NCBI GenBank assembly: GCA_937927965.1
Contig: CALEZA010000010.1
Coordinates: 1 to 10,264 of the forward strand
Reading direction: 5' to 3'
From: an uncultured Candidatus Planktophila sp.
Lineage (GTDB): Bacteria > Actinomycetota > Actinomycetes > Nanopelagicales > Nanopelagicaceae
Length of the DNA stretch: 10,264 bases
The notes under the pieces are model-generated. The model was given only the letters and a program-made list of their open reading frames with translations, had not been told where the DNA came from and did no database searches. Shown here piece after piece: positions 1 to 5,986 of this stretch. The translations under genes were made by a program, and so were the position numbers. Numbering within the stretch: the first letter of the stretch is position 1; each line of letters starts with the position of its first letter.

Positions 1-54
1 TAGAGCACCACATTGACATTGTGGGGGTCACTGGTTCGATCCCAGTATCGTCCA
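1..54 (+). tRNA. tRNA-Val (anticodon GAC), 5' part missing
   Basis: This is the 3' two-thirds of a tRNA cut by the window edge. The anticodon stem CCACA (8-12) pairs with TGTGG (20-24) around a 7-nt loop, with anticodon GAC at 15-17, which reads valine codons GUC/GUU. A 5-nt variable loop (25-29) follows. The T arm is ACTGG (30-34) paired with CCAGT (42-46) around TTCGATC. The 3' acceptor strand ATCGTCC is at 47-53 and the discriminator A at 54. The CCA tail is not encoded, since the next bases are CAT. The D-stem 3' strand GAGC is at 3-6. Identity is inferred from the anticodon, because the 5' acceptor strand is outside the window. Confidence 0.95.
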
Positions 55-62
55 CATTATCT

Positions 63-91
63 TTGACCATTTAGTAGTTCACATTTATAAC
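63..91 (+). promoter_or_regulatory. Strong sigma70-like promoter after the tRNA
   Basis: TTGACC (63-68) and TATAAC (86-91) are separated by exactly 17 nt. Each matches its consensus hexamer at five of six positions, the best vegetative-type promoter I found in the window. Expected transcription start is around 97-98, about 16 nt ahead of the ATG at 114. It lies 9 nt past the tRNA end and points at the small ORF, not directly at the gene at 342, which has its own -10 candidate. Confidence 0.55.
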
Positions 92-113
92 TCCGAAGTG
101 ATTTCATATCCCC

Positions 114-227
114 ATGCGCCAAGTGCTTGAAAGCTTCTGGGATCAGGAGAGCCTCTTTGGTCTCCCACTTGGAGTCGTCATGTTTGGCTTCTGGTTGGTC
201 TTTATGAATAACAACTGGAAGAAGTAG
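114..227 (+). CDS. Possible 37-aa single-pass membrane peptide
   Basis: An ATG at 114 opens a 37-codon frame ending in TAG at 225-227. The product starts MRQVLESFWDQ and ends NNNWKK. Residues 14-31 are an uninterrupted hydrophobic stretch (LFGLPLGVVMFGFWLVFM) long enough for one membrane span, flanked by an acidic N-terminus and a basic C-terminus. Codons (CTC, CTT, GGA, AAG, GTC) resemble those of neighbouring genes. A near-consensus promoter sits about 16 nt upstream of the start after allowing for the transcription start, and a hairpin follows 14 nt after the stop. No good Shine-Dalgarno site is visible. I do not recognise a family. The shape resembles small accessory subunits of membrane complexes, but that is only a resemblance. 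It could instead be part of a non-coding small RNA spanning about 98-260. A longer opposite-strand frame covers this stretch but looks like a shadow. Confidence 0.42.
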   Translation: MRQVLESFWDQESLFGLPLGVVMFGFWLVFMNNNWKK

Positions 228-241
228 GAAATACCGAAATG

Positions 242-260
242 ACTGCAAATTACTTGCAGT
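242..260. repeat. Perfect 7-bp inverted repeat (hairpin) after the small ORF
   Basis: ACTGCAA (242-248) and TTGCAGT (254-260) are perfect inverted copies separated by ATTAC. The hairpin begins 14 nt after the small ORF stop. It has no T-run on either side, so it is a weak intrinsic terminator at best. It could also be a protein-binding palindrome upstream of the gene at 342. From 261 to 329 I see nothing else recognisable. Confidence 0.4.
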
Positions 261-329
261 AAATGAGACATCACTCATATCCAAGAGCCTGACACCACCT
301 CTGTACCTGCGAGTTGGGTATTTCTTCCC

Positions 330-335
330 TAGGGT
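330..335 (+). promoter_or_regulatory. -10 element for a leaderless start of the 342 gene
   Basis: TAGGGT lies exactly 6 nt before the ATG at 342, so transcription would begin at the A of the start codon. There is no Shine-Dalgarno sequence before this start. No good -35 hexamer is visible 17 nt upstream. The same TANNNT-N6-ATG layout recurs at three other starts in the window. Confidence 0.5.
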
Positions 336-341
336 TCTGCT

Positions 342-1736
342 ATGAGTCAGCAGAAGTTGCCCACCGTTATCCAAGGTGGCATGGGCATCGCCGTTTCTTC
401 TGCTGAGCTTGCAAAGAAAGTTTCGCAGCGTGGACAACTTGGGGTCATATCTGGAACAGCTATCGATTCTGTTGTTTCTCGTCGCCTGCAGGATGGAGAT
501 CCCACTGGTGAAATTCGTCGCGCACTCTCCCACTTTCCAAATCAAGAGATAGTTGCGGCAATCCTTACTCGCTACTTCATCGAAGGTGGCAAGGCATCTG
601 ATGCTCCTTATCACGATGTTCCAAAACTTACGATGAAGCCCACTCAGGCAGCACATGAACTTCTCGTGGTCTCATCGTTTGTTGAAGTTTGGCTGGCAAA
701 GGAAGGCCATGATGGTCTTATTGGCATGAACCTTCTTGAGAAGATTCAGATGGCGATTCCTGCACAGCTTTTTGGAGCGATGATCGCCGGCGTTGATTAC
801 ATTCTTATCGGTGCAGGTATCCCAGCTCAAATTCCTCTAGCGCTTAATCAGTTATCTCAAGGACTTCCCGCAACGCTGAGCATTGATGTGAAGGATGCAA
901 CGAAGAAACACAGCATCACCTTTGATCCCGCGTGTATCCCAGGAGTTCCTTCAACCCTCAAACGCCCACAATTTCTAGCCATCGTTTCGTCCCACGCCCT
1001 TGTCGCATATTTGAACAAGGATGAGATCACAAAGCCTGATGGATATGTCATTGAAGGACATGTGGCTGGTGGTCACAATGCGCCACCACGCAATAAGAGC
1101 GACTACACCGATGCTGATACAGCGAATCTTCAAAAGATTCGAGATCTTGGTTCACCATTCTGGCTAGCTGGTGGCTATGCCACACCTGAAAAGGTGAAAG
1201 AAGCTATTGCAGAGGGAGCTCAAGGCGTTCAGGTGGGATCCATCTTCGCACTCTCCACAGAATCAGGCTTTACCGCAGATCTCAAACAAGAGATTATTGA
1301 TGCGCTCTCTCGCGATGACCTCACAGTTGTGACCAATACCGATGCATCTCCAACAGGGTTCCCATTTAAAGTTGCCGAGATGAATGGCACTCTCTCAGAG
1401 GCAATCAACTATCAAAAGCGCACTCGCATCTGCGACTTGAGCTACCTGCGAACACCATTTGAGCGTGAAGATGGCGGAATTGGTTATCGCTGTCCGAGTG
1501 AGCCTTTGAAGACATTTGAATTTAAGGGTGGCAAGCCAGAAGATGCTGAGAGATCACAATGTCTTTGTAATGCGCTCATGGCCAATATCGGATTAGGTCA
1601 GATACGACCAGATGGTCGTCGTGAACTTCCATTGATTACTCTCGGATCAGATCTGGATGGTCCCAATGCCTTGGCTCATAAATATCCGCAAGGGTGGAAC
1701 GCTGACCAGGCAATCGACTTCTTGCTTAGTTCTTAA
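342..1736 (+). CDS. Nitronate monooxygenase-family FMN protein
   Basis: This is a 464-residue predicted cytosolic enzyme of the nitronate monooxygenase/2-nitropropane dioxygenase-like family, which are TIM-barrel flavoproteins using FMN. The N-terminal strand and loop IQGGMGIAVSS (10-20) is typical of the family. IEGHVAGGHNAP (237-248) matches the glycine-rich segment carrying the catalytic histidine, probably H245. LAGGYATPEKV (275-285) followed by GVQVGSIFA (295-303) fits the FMN phosphate-binding end of the barrel. The protein is longer than typical nitronate monooxygenases (roughly 320-380 residues), with an extra C-terminal region containing four cysteines (C364, C384, C407, C409). PfaD-type enoyl reductases share the fold, so the substrate is open. 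The start is chosen from the -10 element 6 nt upstream. The 3' end overlaps the convergent HIT gene by 11 nt. There is no obvious operon partner. Confidence 0.85.
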   Translation: MSQQKLPTVIQGGMGIAVSSAELAKKVSQRGQLGVISGTAIDSVVSRRLQDGDPTGEIRRALSHFPNQEIVAAILTRYFIEGGKASDAPYHDVPKLTMKPTQAAHELLVVSSFVEVWLAKEGHDGLIGMNLLEKIQMAIPAQLFGAMIAGVDYILIGAGIPAQIPLALNQLSQGLPATLSIDVKDATKKHSITFDPACIPGVPSTLKRPQFLAIVSSHALVAYLNKDEITKPDGYVIEGHVAGGHNAPPRNKSDYTDADTANLQKIRDLGSPFWLAGGYATPEKVKEAIAEGAQGVQVGSIFALSTESGFTADLKQEIIDALSRDDLTVVTNTDASPTGFPFKVAEMNGTLSEAINYQKRTRICDLSYLRTPFEREDGGIGYRCPSEPLKTFEFKGGKPEDAERSQCLCNALMANIGLGQIRPDGRRELPLITLGSDLDGPNALAHKYPQGWNADQAIDFLLSS

Positions 1737-1740
1737 GCAA
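1722..1740. repeat. Inverted repeat spanning two convergent stop codons
   Basis: TTGCTTA (1722-1728) and TAAGCAA (1734-1740) form a perfect 7-bp stem with a 5-nt loop. It covers the stops of both the gene at 342-1736 and the convergent HIT gene. Because it is symmetrical it would form in both transcripts. It is AT-rich and lacks a strong T-run, so a bidirectional terminator is possible but weakly supported. Confidence 0.4.
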
Positions 1741-2130
1741 CTTCTGAAGTTCTTCTAGATCACTATCTGCAGCAGGTGCAATATCCCAAGGTTTGTGCAA
1801 CTTATCGTCTTCCCACCGTGGAATCACATGCATATGAAGGTGAAAGACTGTCTGCCATCCCGCCTCACGATTCATCTGAAAAATAGTTGTTCCCTGTGAG
1901 CCCAACTTCTCCATCAATAAATCTGCGACAACTTTTGCTCTAGAGGCTAGATTTCCATAGAGATCTGCAGGAATATCGTGGATATCTGCGTGATGGGCTT
2001 TGGGAATGACCAATGAGTGCCCTTTATTTGCTGGAAAAATATCTAAAAAGGCGATGAACTCATCATCTTCGAAGATGCGTCGAGAAGGGATTTGCCCTTC
2101 AACAATTTTGCAGAATAGACACTCGCTCAT
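1726..2130 (-). CDS. HIT-family (histidine triad) nucleotide hydrolase
   Basis: This 134-residue protein is of normal length for a bacterial HINT/HIT protein. The N-terminus carries CLFCKI (C4, C7), the two zinc-binding cysteines of HINT-type members. SLVIPKAHHADIHD (39-52) is the usual conserved middle segment, and HLHMHVIPR (97-105) is the histidine triad with H97, H99 and H101. Family members hydrolyse or transfer the phosphate of nucleoside phosphoramidates and AMP-lysine-type substrates in the cytosol; the true substrate is unknown. Its ATG overlaps the stop of the upstream oxygenase-like gene in an ATGA, indicating translational coupling as the last gene of a three-gene operon. Its 3' end overlaps the convergent gene at 342-1736 by 11 nt. 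Confidence 0.93.
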   Translation of the reverse strand: MSECLFCKIVEGQIPSRRIFEDDEFIAFLDIFPANKGHSLVIPKAHHADIHDIPADLYGNLASRAKVVADLLMEKLGSQGTTIFQMNREAGWQTVFHLHMHVIPRWEDDKLHKPWDIAPAADSDLEELQKLLKN

Positions 2131-3035
2131 GACTCTAATGCTAATCGCTGAATTCGCTCTCGAGCAATCTTCTGACTTGGGGATTCATCCCCCAGGAGAA
2201 GTTGCAGTATTGCAAGAGCAGGTGCGATAGCTTTCAGCCAGAAGTGAGAGCGCCTCTTAAGTCCCAAGACTGCGAGAACTCTTGCGTCGAGGGTTGAGAT
2301 TGCTGCATTACAGAGAGTTCTGTAAAAAGGCATCGCTAGAGGAGAAAAGGGAGGATTGATAATAAATCCGACTATCTCTTCCGTTTTTTCAATTGCACCG
2401 ATTTCGTGGTCAAGGAAATCCTCTAAGACTTGTATTAACTCTTGATCACTCTCAGGTGCCGAACTCAATCCAAGAGGACCAGCGCTCTTTGCCCACTCTT
2501 TCACATAGTTGGGAACGCTTCTGTCCTCGTCGCGCCCCAATAGACGATAGGCAGTCAGAAAGGAATCGGTAAAGGCGCAATGAACCCAGAGTAGGTGTCG
2601 CTCTTGCTCTGCCCTATAGTCAATGAGTTCACCATCAGGGCTTTGGAAAGAGCCCACAACATGAGAGTGCATTGCCCTGACTCGGGATGCCTCTCTTTCA
2701 ATTGCTTCCGTAGAACCAAAGGAGGTGATAGTGAGCCATCGAGTTGTGCGCTCAAGTCGTCCTAATGGATCGGTGTCATAGCGTGAGTGCTGTGACACTC
2801 CAGCAAGAGCTGCGGGATAAGCAGCCTGCATCAGAAGCGCTCTGACTCCCCCAACAAGTGTTGCCAGTGAGCCATGAACTTTCCACACATCGCTGTCTGG
2901 GCCATAGAAACCTGCATCATCACCAATAGCCATCTGCTGTGCCCAGGCTGGAGCTCCACTCGGATCTCCTGAAACAGTTCTACGAAAGGCAGCCGCCAAC
3001 CGCTCTCCTCCGAGAGCTCTTAAAATCGCTCTCAT
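2127..3035 (-). CDS. MpaB/DUF2236-type oxygenase-like protein
   Basis: This 302-residue protein matches the DUF2236 family (fungal MpaB, latex-clearing protein Lcp), which are all-helical b-type heme proteins, some of them oxygenases. FYGPDSDVWKVHGS (43-56) resembles the family's opening segment. RYDTDPLGRLERTTRWL (85-101) with FGS (106-108) is the central signature. RVRAMHSHVVG (118-128) and LLWVHCAFTDSFLTAY (148-163) carry the conserved histidines, with H123 or H125 and H152 as likely heme or active-site ligands. A hydrophobic stretch near residues 267-280 could associate with membrane. No secretion signal is seen. The ATG at 3035 overlaps the stop of the upstream hydrolase gene (ATGA), and the stop overlaps the HIT start the same way. 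The substrate cannot be inferred. Many actinobacterial members remain uncharacterised. Confidence 0.88.
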   Translation of the reverse strand: MRAILRALGGERLAAAFRRTVSGDPSGAPAWAQQMAIGDDAGFYGPDSDVWKVHGSLATLVGGVRALLMQAAYPAALAGVSQHSRYDTDPLGRLERTTRWLTITSFGSTEAIEREASRVRAMHSHVVGSFQSPDGELIDYRAEQERHLLWVHCAFTDSFLTAYRLLGRDEDRSVPNYVKEWAKSAGPLGLSSAPESDQELIQVLEDFLDHEIGAIEKTEEIVGFIINPPFSPLAMPFYRTLCNAAISTLDARVLAVLGLKRRSHFWLKAIAPALAILQLLLGDESPSQKIARERIQRLALES

Positions 3036-3808
3036 GCTTTGCGAGTGTGGTTTTCAACAAATATCAACGAATTCTCAAAGATGATCTCTTGATCATAATC
3101 AAGTGTTGCAACATGAAAGCTATTCACAAGTTCAATTCTTTGCTTATCGATTGATCCCACACCCTTCATGATGATTTCAGTGTTGGAAACAGGAAGAGTG
3201 TGATCGTCCTTGCTATGGAAAAGCATTAAAGGCGTGGTTACATCATGAAGTCGTTTGCGGTTATAGCTGAGCATTTTCAGAAGTTGATACACACCTACGG
3301 CTGGCAATGAGTCATAACCATGTTCTGTCACACCAGGCTTTTTGATGTCGTCTCCGACAGAATCTCTCATCTTCTGAAAGCGTGAGATTGCCCAAGCAAG
3401 CTGAGGCGGAATGAATTTCACATGGGCCATTGGATTGACCAGAACGATTCCTGCAACTGAGGATGAGTGCTTGAGACAGACATTAAGAGTCGTCCCGCCG
3501 CCCATCGAGAGACCAAAAATAAACACTGTCATTCCAAGTGAGTGCATCCAGTCCAGTTCTGCCTCTACTTTGGCAGGCCACTCTTGCCACTTCACGCGGT
3601 TGAGATCTTCTGGCTTTGTTCCATGTCCAGGCAGCAACGGCACAGAGATGGAGTAACCCTTCTGGAGGAAGAATTCAGCCCATGGGCGCATGCTGATGGG
3701 GGAGCCTGTGAAGCCATGAACGAAGATGATTCCAACCTTGGAGTTCTCACCTTTTCCGACAGATCGCCAATCTTGCATTGTTCCAGCAGGGGCAGTTTCA
3801 ACGCTCAT
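3032..3808 (-). CDS. Alpha/beta hydrolase (carboxylesterase/monoacylglycerol lipase-like)
   Basis: This 258-residue alpha/beta-hydrolase lies close to the Est30-type carboxylesterases and monoglyceride lipases. It has the oxyanion-hole loop HGFTGS (31-36), LLPGHG (58-63), and the nucleophile elbow GLSMGG with S101. The acid is D201 or D202 in SKDDHTLP, and the base is H232 in FHVATLD. It probably hydrolyses short or medium acyl esters in the cytosol, with no signal peptide seen. The frame is open upstream to 3976, but the start at 3808 is preferred: it is preceded by TTGCAG-N17-TACTCT-N6, the family fold begins shortly after it, and the longer version would run through the divergent exonuclease gene. 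It is the first gene of the operon with the DUF2236 and HIT genes. Confidence 0.88.
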   Translation of the reverse strand: MSVETAPAGTMQDWRSVGKGENSKVGIIFVHGFTGSPISMRPWAEFFLQKGYSISVPLLPGHGTKPEDLNRVKWQEWPAKVEAELDWMHSLGMTVFIFGLSMGGGTTLNVCLKHSSSVAGIVLVNPMAHVKFIPPQLAWAISRFQKMRDSVGDDIKKPGVTEHGYDSLPAVGVYQLLKMLSYNRKRLHDVTTPLMLFHSKDDHTLPVSNTEIIMKGVGSIDKQRIELVNSFHVATLDYDQEIIFENSLIFVENHTRKA

Positions 3809-3814
3809 GGCGAA

Positions 3815-3843
3815 AGAGTAAGGGGGCTGTCGGTAGGCTGCAA
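3815..3843 (-). promoter_or_regulatory. Promoter of the hydrolase-oxygenase-HIT operon
   Basis: On the minus strand, TTGCAG (3843-3838) is followed after 17 nt by TACTCT (3820-3815), then 6 nt, then the ATG at 3808. The geometry predicts transcription starting at the start codon, giving a leaderless mRNA. Its -35 hexamer directly abuts the -10 element of the divergent exonuclease gene. Confidence 0.55.
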
Positions 3844-3849
3844 TAGAGT
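3844..3849 (+). promoter_or_regulatory. -10 element for a leaderless start of the exonuclease gene
   Basis: TAGAGT ends 6 nt before the ATG at 3856, favouring that ATG over the in-frame GTG at 3850. The GTG start would leave too little room between promoter and start codon. No convincing -35 hexamer is present 16-18 nt upstream, where the sequence is G-rich. Confidence 0.5.
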
Positions 3850-3855
3850 GTGGGT

Positions 3856-4545
3856 ATGCGTCCTGCAGATAAGAGCCCCTATGAGAGAGCGTGGCAATCC
3901 ACTCTCCAAGAAATGGGAACACCACTGCGTGATATCGAATTTGTAGTAGTAGACCTTGAAACAAGTGGCGCAGCACCGCATCTTGGAGCTGGCATCACGG
4001 AGATTGCCGCAGTGCGAATTCAAGGGGGCGAGATTAAAGATACTTTCACAACTCTCATCAACCCAGGCCATCCAATCCCGCGACAAATTACCAATCTCAC
4101 TGGAATAGATGCGGCTATGGTTGAAGATGCTCCTGAGATTGGATCAGTTCTGGATTCTCTCATTGAATTTATGGGAGATAATGAGACTGTATTTGTTGCA
4201 CAGAATGCACCCTTTGATCTCTCTTTTCTCAAAGCTGCTGCGCGGTCTCATGGAAAGAAATGGCCCAAGCAGCGCATTCTCGACACTGCAATTCTGGCTC
4301 GTAAGATCCTCACCACCGACGAGGCAATTAACTGCAAACTTTCAACGCTGGCCCAAATCTTTGGAGCAGAGATCAAACCCACCCATAGAGCACTCGATGA
4401 TGTCCATGCCACCATCGATGTCTTGCATGGACTCTTTGAAAGACTTGCTGGTTTTGATGTCTATACGATTGAAGAAGCTTTGAGCTTTAGCCTTGAGAAG
4501 CAATCTTCTGGCTCAGTGTGGCCCACTTCTCCAGCAAAGCCTTAG
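3856..4545 (+). CDS. DnaQ-like DEDDh 3'-5' exonuclease, single domain
   Basis: This 229-residue protein consists of one DnaQ/epsilon-type exonuclease domain. It degrades DNA or RNA from the 3' end using two metal ions. The four acidic residues and histidine are present: D33 and E35 in VVDLETSG (Exo I), D121 in QNAPFDLSFL (Exo II), and H177 and D182 in THRALDDVH (Exo III). After the domain only about 30 residues remain. Homologues beside trpD in other actinobacteria (Rv2191 type, from memory) continue into a UvrC-like GIY-YIG nuclease domain, which is absent here. The ATG at 3856 is preferred over GTG at 3850 because of the leaderless -10 element. The last 59 nt overlap the end of the convergent trpD. 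It may act in repair or be a generic epsilon-like proofreader; the partner is unknown. Confidence 0.9.
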   Translation: MRPADKSPYERAWQSTLQEMGTPLRDIEFVVVDLETSGAAPHLGAGITEIAAVRIQGGEIKDTFTTLINPGHPIPRQITNLTGIDAAMVEDAPEIGSVLDSLIEFMGDNETVFVAQNAPFDLSFLKAAARSHGKKWPKQRILDTAILARKILTTDEAINCKLSTLAQIFGAEIKPTHRALDDVHATIDVLHGLFERLAGFDVYTIEEALSFSLEKQSSGSVWPTSPAKP

Positions 4546-5533
4546 CTGCCCCGCTATCGATAGCATCGATTGCACGAGGCAATGACTTCTCAATTCTCTC
4601 GTGAAGAGACAGTTCTAACTCGCCATCAAAAGCAGCAATTGTTACAGCTGCATTGAGCACAACAACATCTCTGTGAGCGCCCCGCTCTCCCCCAAATATC
4701 TTGAGCGCAATCTCTGCATTTTCTTGACCATCTCCGCCAACGATGGCTGAAAGTGGCGCATTATCGAGCCCGAAATCTTTGGCATCGATACGATCGCTTG
4801 AAATTTCATCTCGTCCAATACTTAATACAGAGGTAGTTCCATCAAGAGTTATTTCATCTAGACCATCATCACCACGGAAAACAAAACCGTCACAACCTTT
4901 AGATGCCATCACTTGCGCCATCACAAGATGGATCCGATCATTGGCAACACCGATTGCGGCCGCCTTTGGTTGTGCAGGATTTGCTAAAGGTCCAAGGAAA
5001 TTAAAGACCGTTGGAACACCCAACTCTTTTCGGGCAGGAGCGGCAAATCTCATTGCGGGATGAAAGACAGGGGCAAAACAGAAACCAATTCCTAGAGTTC
5101 TTACAGTCTCTTCTACTCCCGCTGCGTTGAGGTCATGGACCACCCCAAGGGCTGCATAGAAATCTGATGCACCAGATTTAGAGGAGACTGCGCGAGAACC
5201 ATGTTTGACGACTCGGGCGCCAGCTGCTGCAGCAATGATTGCAGCGGTTGATGAAATATTAATGGTGTGAGCTCCATCGCCACCTGTGCCAACGGTATCT
5301 ACAGCTCGCTCAGGAATGGAGATAGGAGTAGCGTTGCGATAGAGCTGCTCCACAAGGGCTACAACTTCCTCAGCCGTCTCACCTTTCTTTGCGAGAGCAA
5401 GGAGGAAAGCTTTAACAGATTCGATATCGGCGCGATCTTCCAAAATGAGTTGGAGAACAGATTGGATTTCAGCAGCCTCTAAATCAAGACCTGCTTCAAG
5501 GCGAGTGAGATATTCAGGCCAAAGAAGGCTCAC
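4487..5533 (-). CDS. trpD: Anthranilate phosphoribosyltransferase
   Basis: This cytosolic enzyme transfers phosphoribose from PRPP to anthranilate, the second step of tryptophan synthesis from chorismate. At 348 residues it is full length. VGTGGDGAHTINIS (81-94) is the PRPP-binding loop. HGSRAVSSKSGASD (111-124) and FNFLGPLANPA (177-187) are family hallmarks, and DGLDEIT holds the metal-binding acidic pair. The start is a GTG at 5533, supported by AAAAAGGG (5550-5543) 9 nt upstream. It lies 15 nt downstream of the receiver-like gene and is probably co-transcribed from that gene's promoter. No other trp genes are adjacent; proximity to ctaE-qcrCAB instead matches the M. tuberculosis layout. 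No leader peptide or attenuator is visible. The 3' end overlaps the exonuclease gene by 59 nt. Confidence 0.96.
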   Translation of the reverse strand: MSLLWPEYLTRLEAGLDLEAAEIQSVLQLILEDRADIESVKAFLLALAKKGETAEEVVALVEQLYRNATPISIPERAVDTVGTGGDGAHTINISSTAAIIAAAAGARVVKHGSRAVSSKSGASDFYAALGVVHDLNAAGVEETVRTLGIGFCFAPVFHPAMRFAAPARKELGVPTVFNFLGPLANPAQPKAAAIGVANDRIHLVMAQVMASKGCDGFVFRGDDGLDEITLDGTTSVLSIGRDEISSDRIDAKDFGLDNAPLSAIVGGDGQENAEIALKIFGGERGAHRDVVVLNAAVTIAAFDGELELSLHERIEKSLPRAIDAIDSGAAKALLEKWATLSQKIASQG

Positions 5534-5548
5534 TCCAACAAGCCCTTT

Positions 5549-5974
5549 TTAGCGAACTGCAACTGAATGAGATCGAATGAGATCTGCAACTGTGTTGGCA
5601 AGGGTGAATGGGTCGACAGGGTGGAGAACGCTGGCCTCAGCACGAGACCAAGCGGCAAGCCAAGCATCTTCCTTGCGGGCAACGATAAGCAGAACGGGAG
5701 GGCAGTTATAGACCTCATCCTTGAGCTGGCGGGCAACTCCCATTCCTCCCTCAGGAGTGGCCTCACCATCGAGGATGAAGAGGTCGATGGGGGCATCGCT
5801 TCCAGGCTTGATTCCATCTACATAGAGGCGGAGGGCAGCTGCTGTGGCGAACTCCTTAATACGGTGCTCTCCCATCTCTGGTGAGACCTTACTTCCCAGA
5901 GCAGCCTTCACTGCAGCTCTGGTGGTGGAGTCATCTGAGTAGAGAACGAAGTTCAAGGTGCGCTCTGTGGCCAT
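5549..5974 (-). CDS. Stand-alone receiver-like (response regulator-type) protein, degenerate
   Basis: This 141-residue protein has the length and alternating pattern of a CheY-like receiver domain, with no DNA-binding or enzymatic output domain. FVLYSDDSTTRAAV (9-22) gives the acidic pair D14/D15 at the end of strand 1. LFILDGEA (65-72) gives D69, the candidate phosphoacceptor. PVLLIVAR (93-100) has V98 where Thr/Ser is expected, and VLHPVDPF (116-123) has H118 where the conserved Lys precedes Pro. Two of the residues needed for phosphorylation signalling are therefore replaced, suggesting a pseudo-receiver. The frame opens at 6049, but ATG 5974 is preferred: TACTAT stands 6 nt upstream and the domain starts right after it. 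It lies between divergent ctaE and downstream trpD. Receiver homology is inferred from pattern, not from a search. Confidence 0.72.
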   Translation of the reverse strand: MATERTLNFVLYSDDSTTRAAVKAALGSKVSPEMGEHRIKEFATAAALRLYVDGIKPGSDAPIDLFILDGEATPEGGMGVARQLKDEVYNCPPVLLIVARKEDAWLAAWSRAEASVLHPVDPFTLANTVADLIRSHSVAVR

Positions 5975-5980
5975 GGCGCA

Positions 5981-5986
5981 ATAGTA
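5981..5986 (-). promoter_or_regulatory. -10 element for the receiver-trpD unit (leaderless)
   Basis: On the minus strand TACTAT ends 6 nt before the ATG at 5974, predicting transcription from the start codon. A partial -35 match, GTGAAA, lies 18 nt further upstream (6010-6005). It sits in the 115-bp divergent region shared with ctaE. Confidence 0.5.

Noticed and set aside
254..283. TTGCAG-N18-TATCCA as a promoter for the 342 gene
   Set aside because: The -10 match is poor and the -35 is half of the 242-260 hairpin. The TAGGGT element 6 nt before the ATG fits the recurring leaderless layout better.
57..656. Long open frame on the minus strand across the post-tRNA region and the start of the 342 gene
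   Set aside because: More than half overlaps, on the opposite strand, a gene with clear family motifs. The translation shows no recognisable domain, and the + strand promoter and small ORF explain the rest better.
3542..3946. + strand open frame opposite the hydrolase
   Set aside because: It runs antisense to the catalytic-core coding region of the hydrolase and has no recognisable motif.
3809..3976. N-terminal extension of the hydrolase (start at 3976 instead of 3808)
   Set aside because: It would overlap the divergent exonuclease gene, adds 56 residues absent from the family fold, and ignores the promoter and -10 element placed just before 3808.
4490..4512. GCC-(TTG)-AGAAG / CTTCT-GGC hairpin inside the trpD-exonuclease overlap
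   Set aside because: It has a 3-nt bulge, short stems and no T-run on either side. It is too weak to call a terminator.
5567..5884. + strand open frame opposite the receiver-like gene
   Set aside because: It is antisense to a frame with receiver-like motifs and has no start signal or family resemblance.
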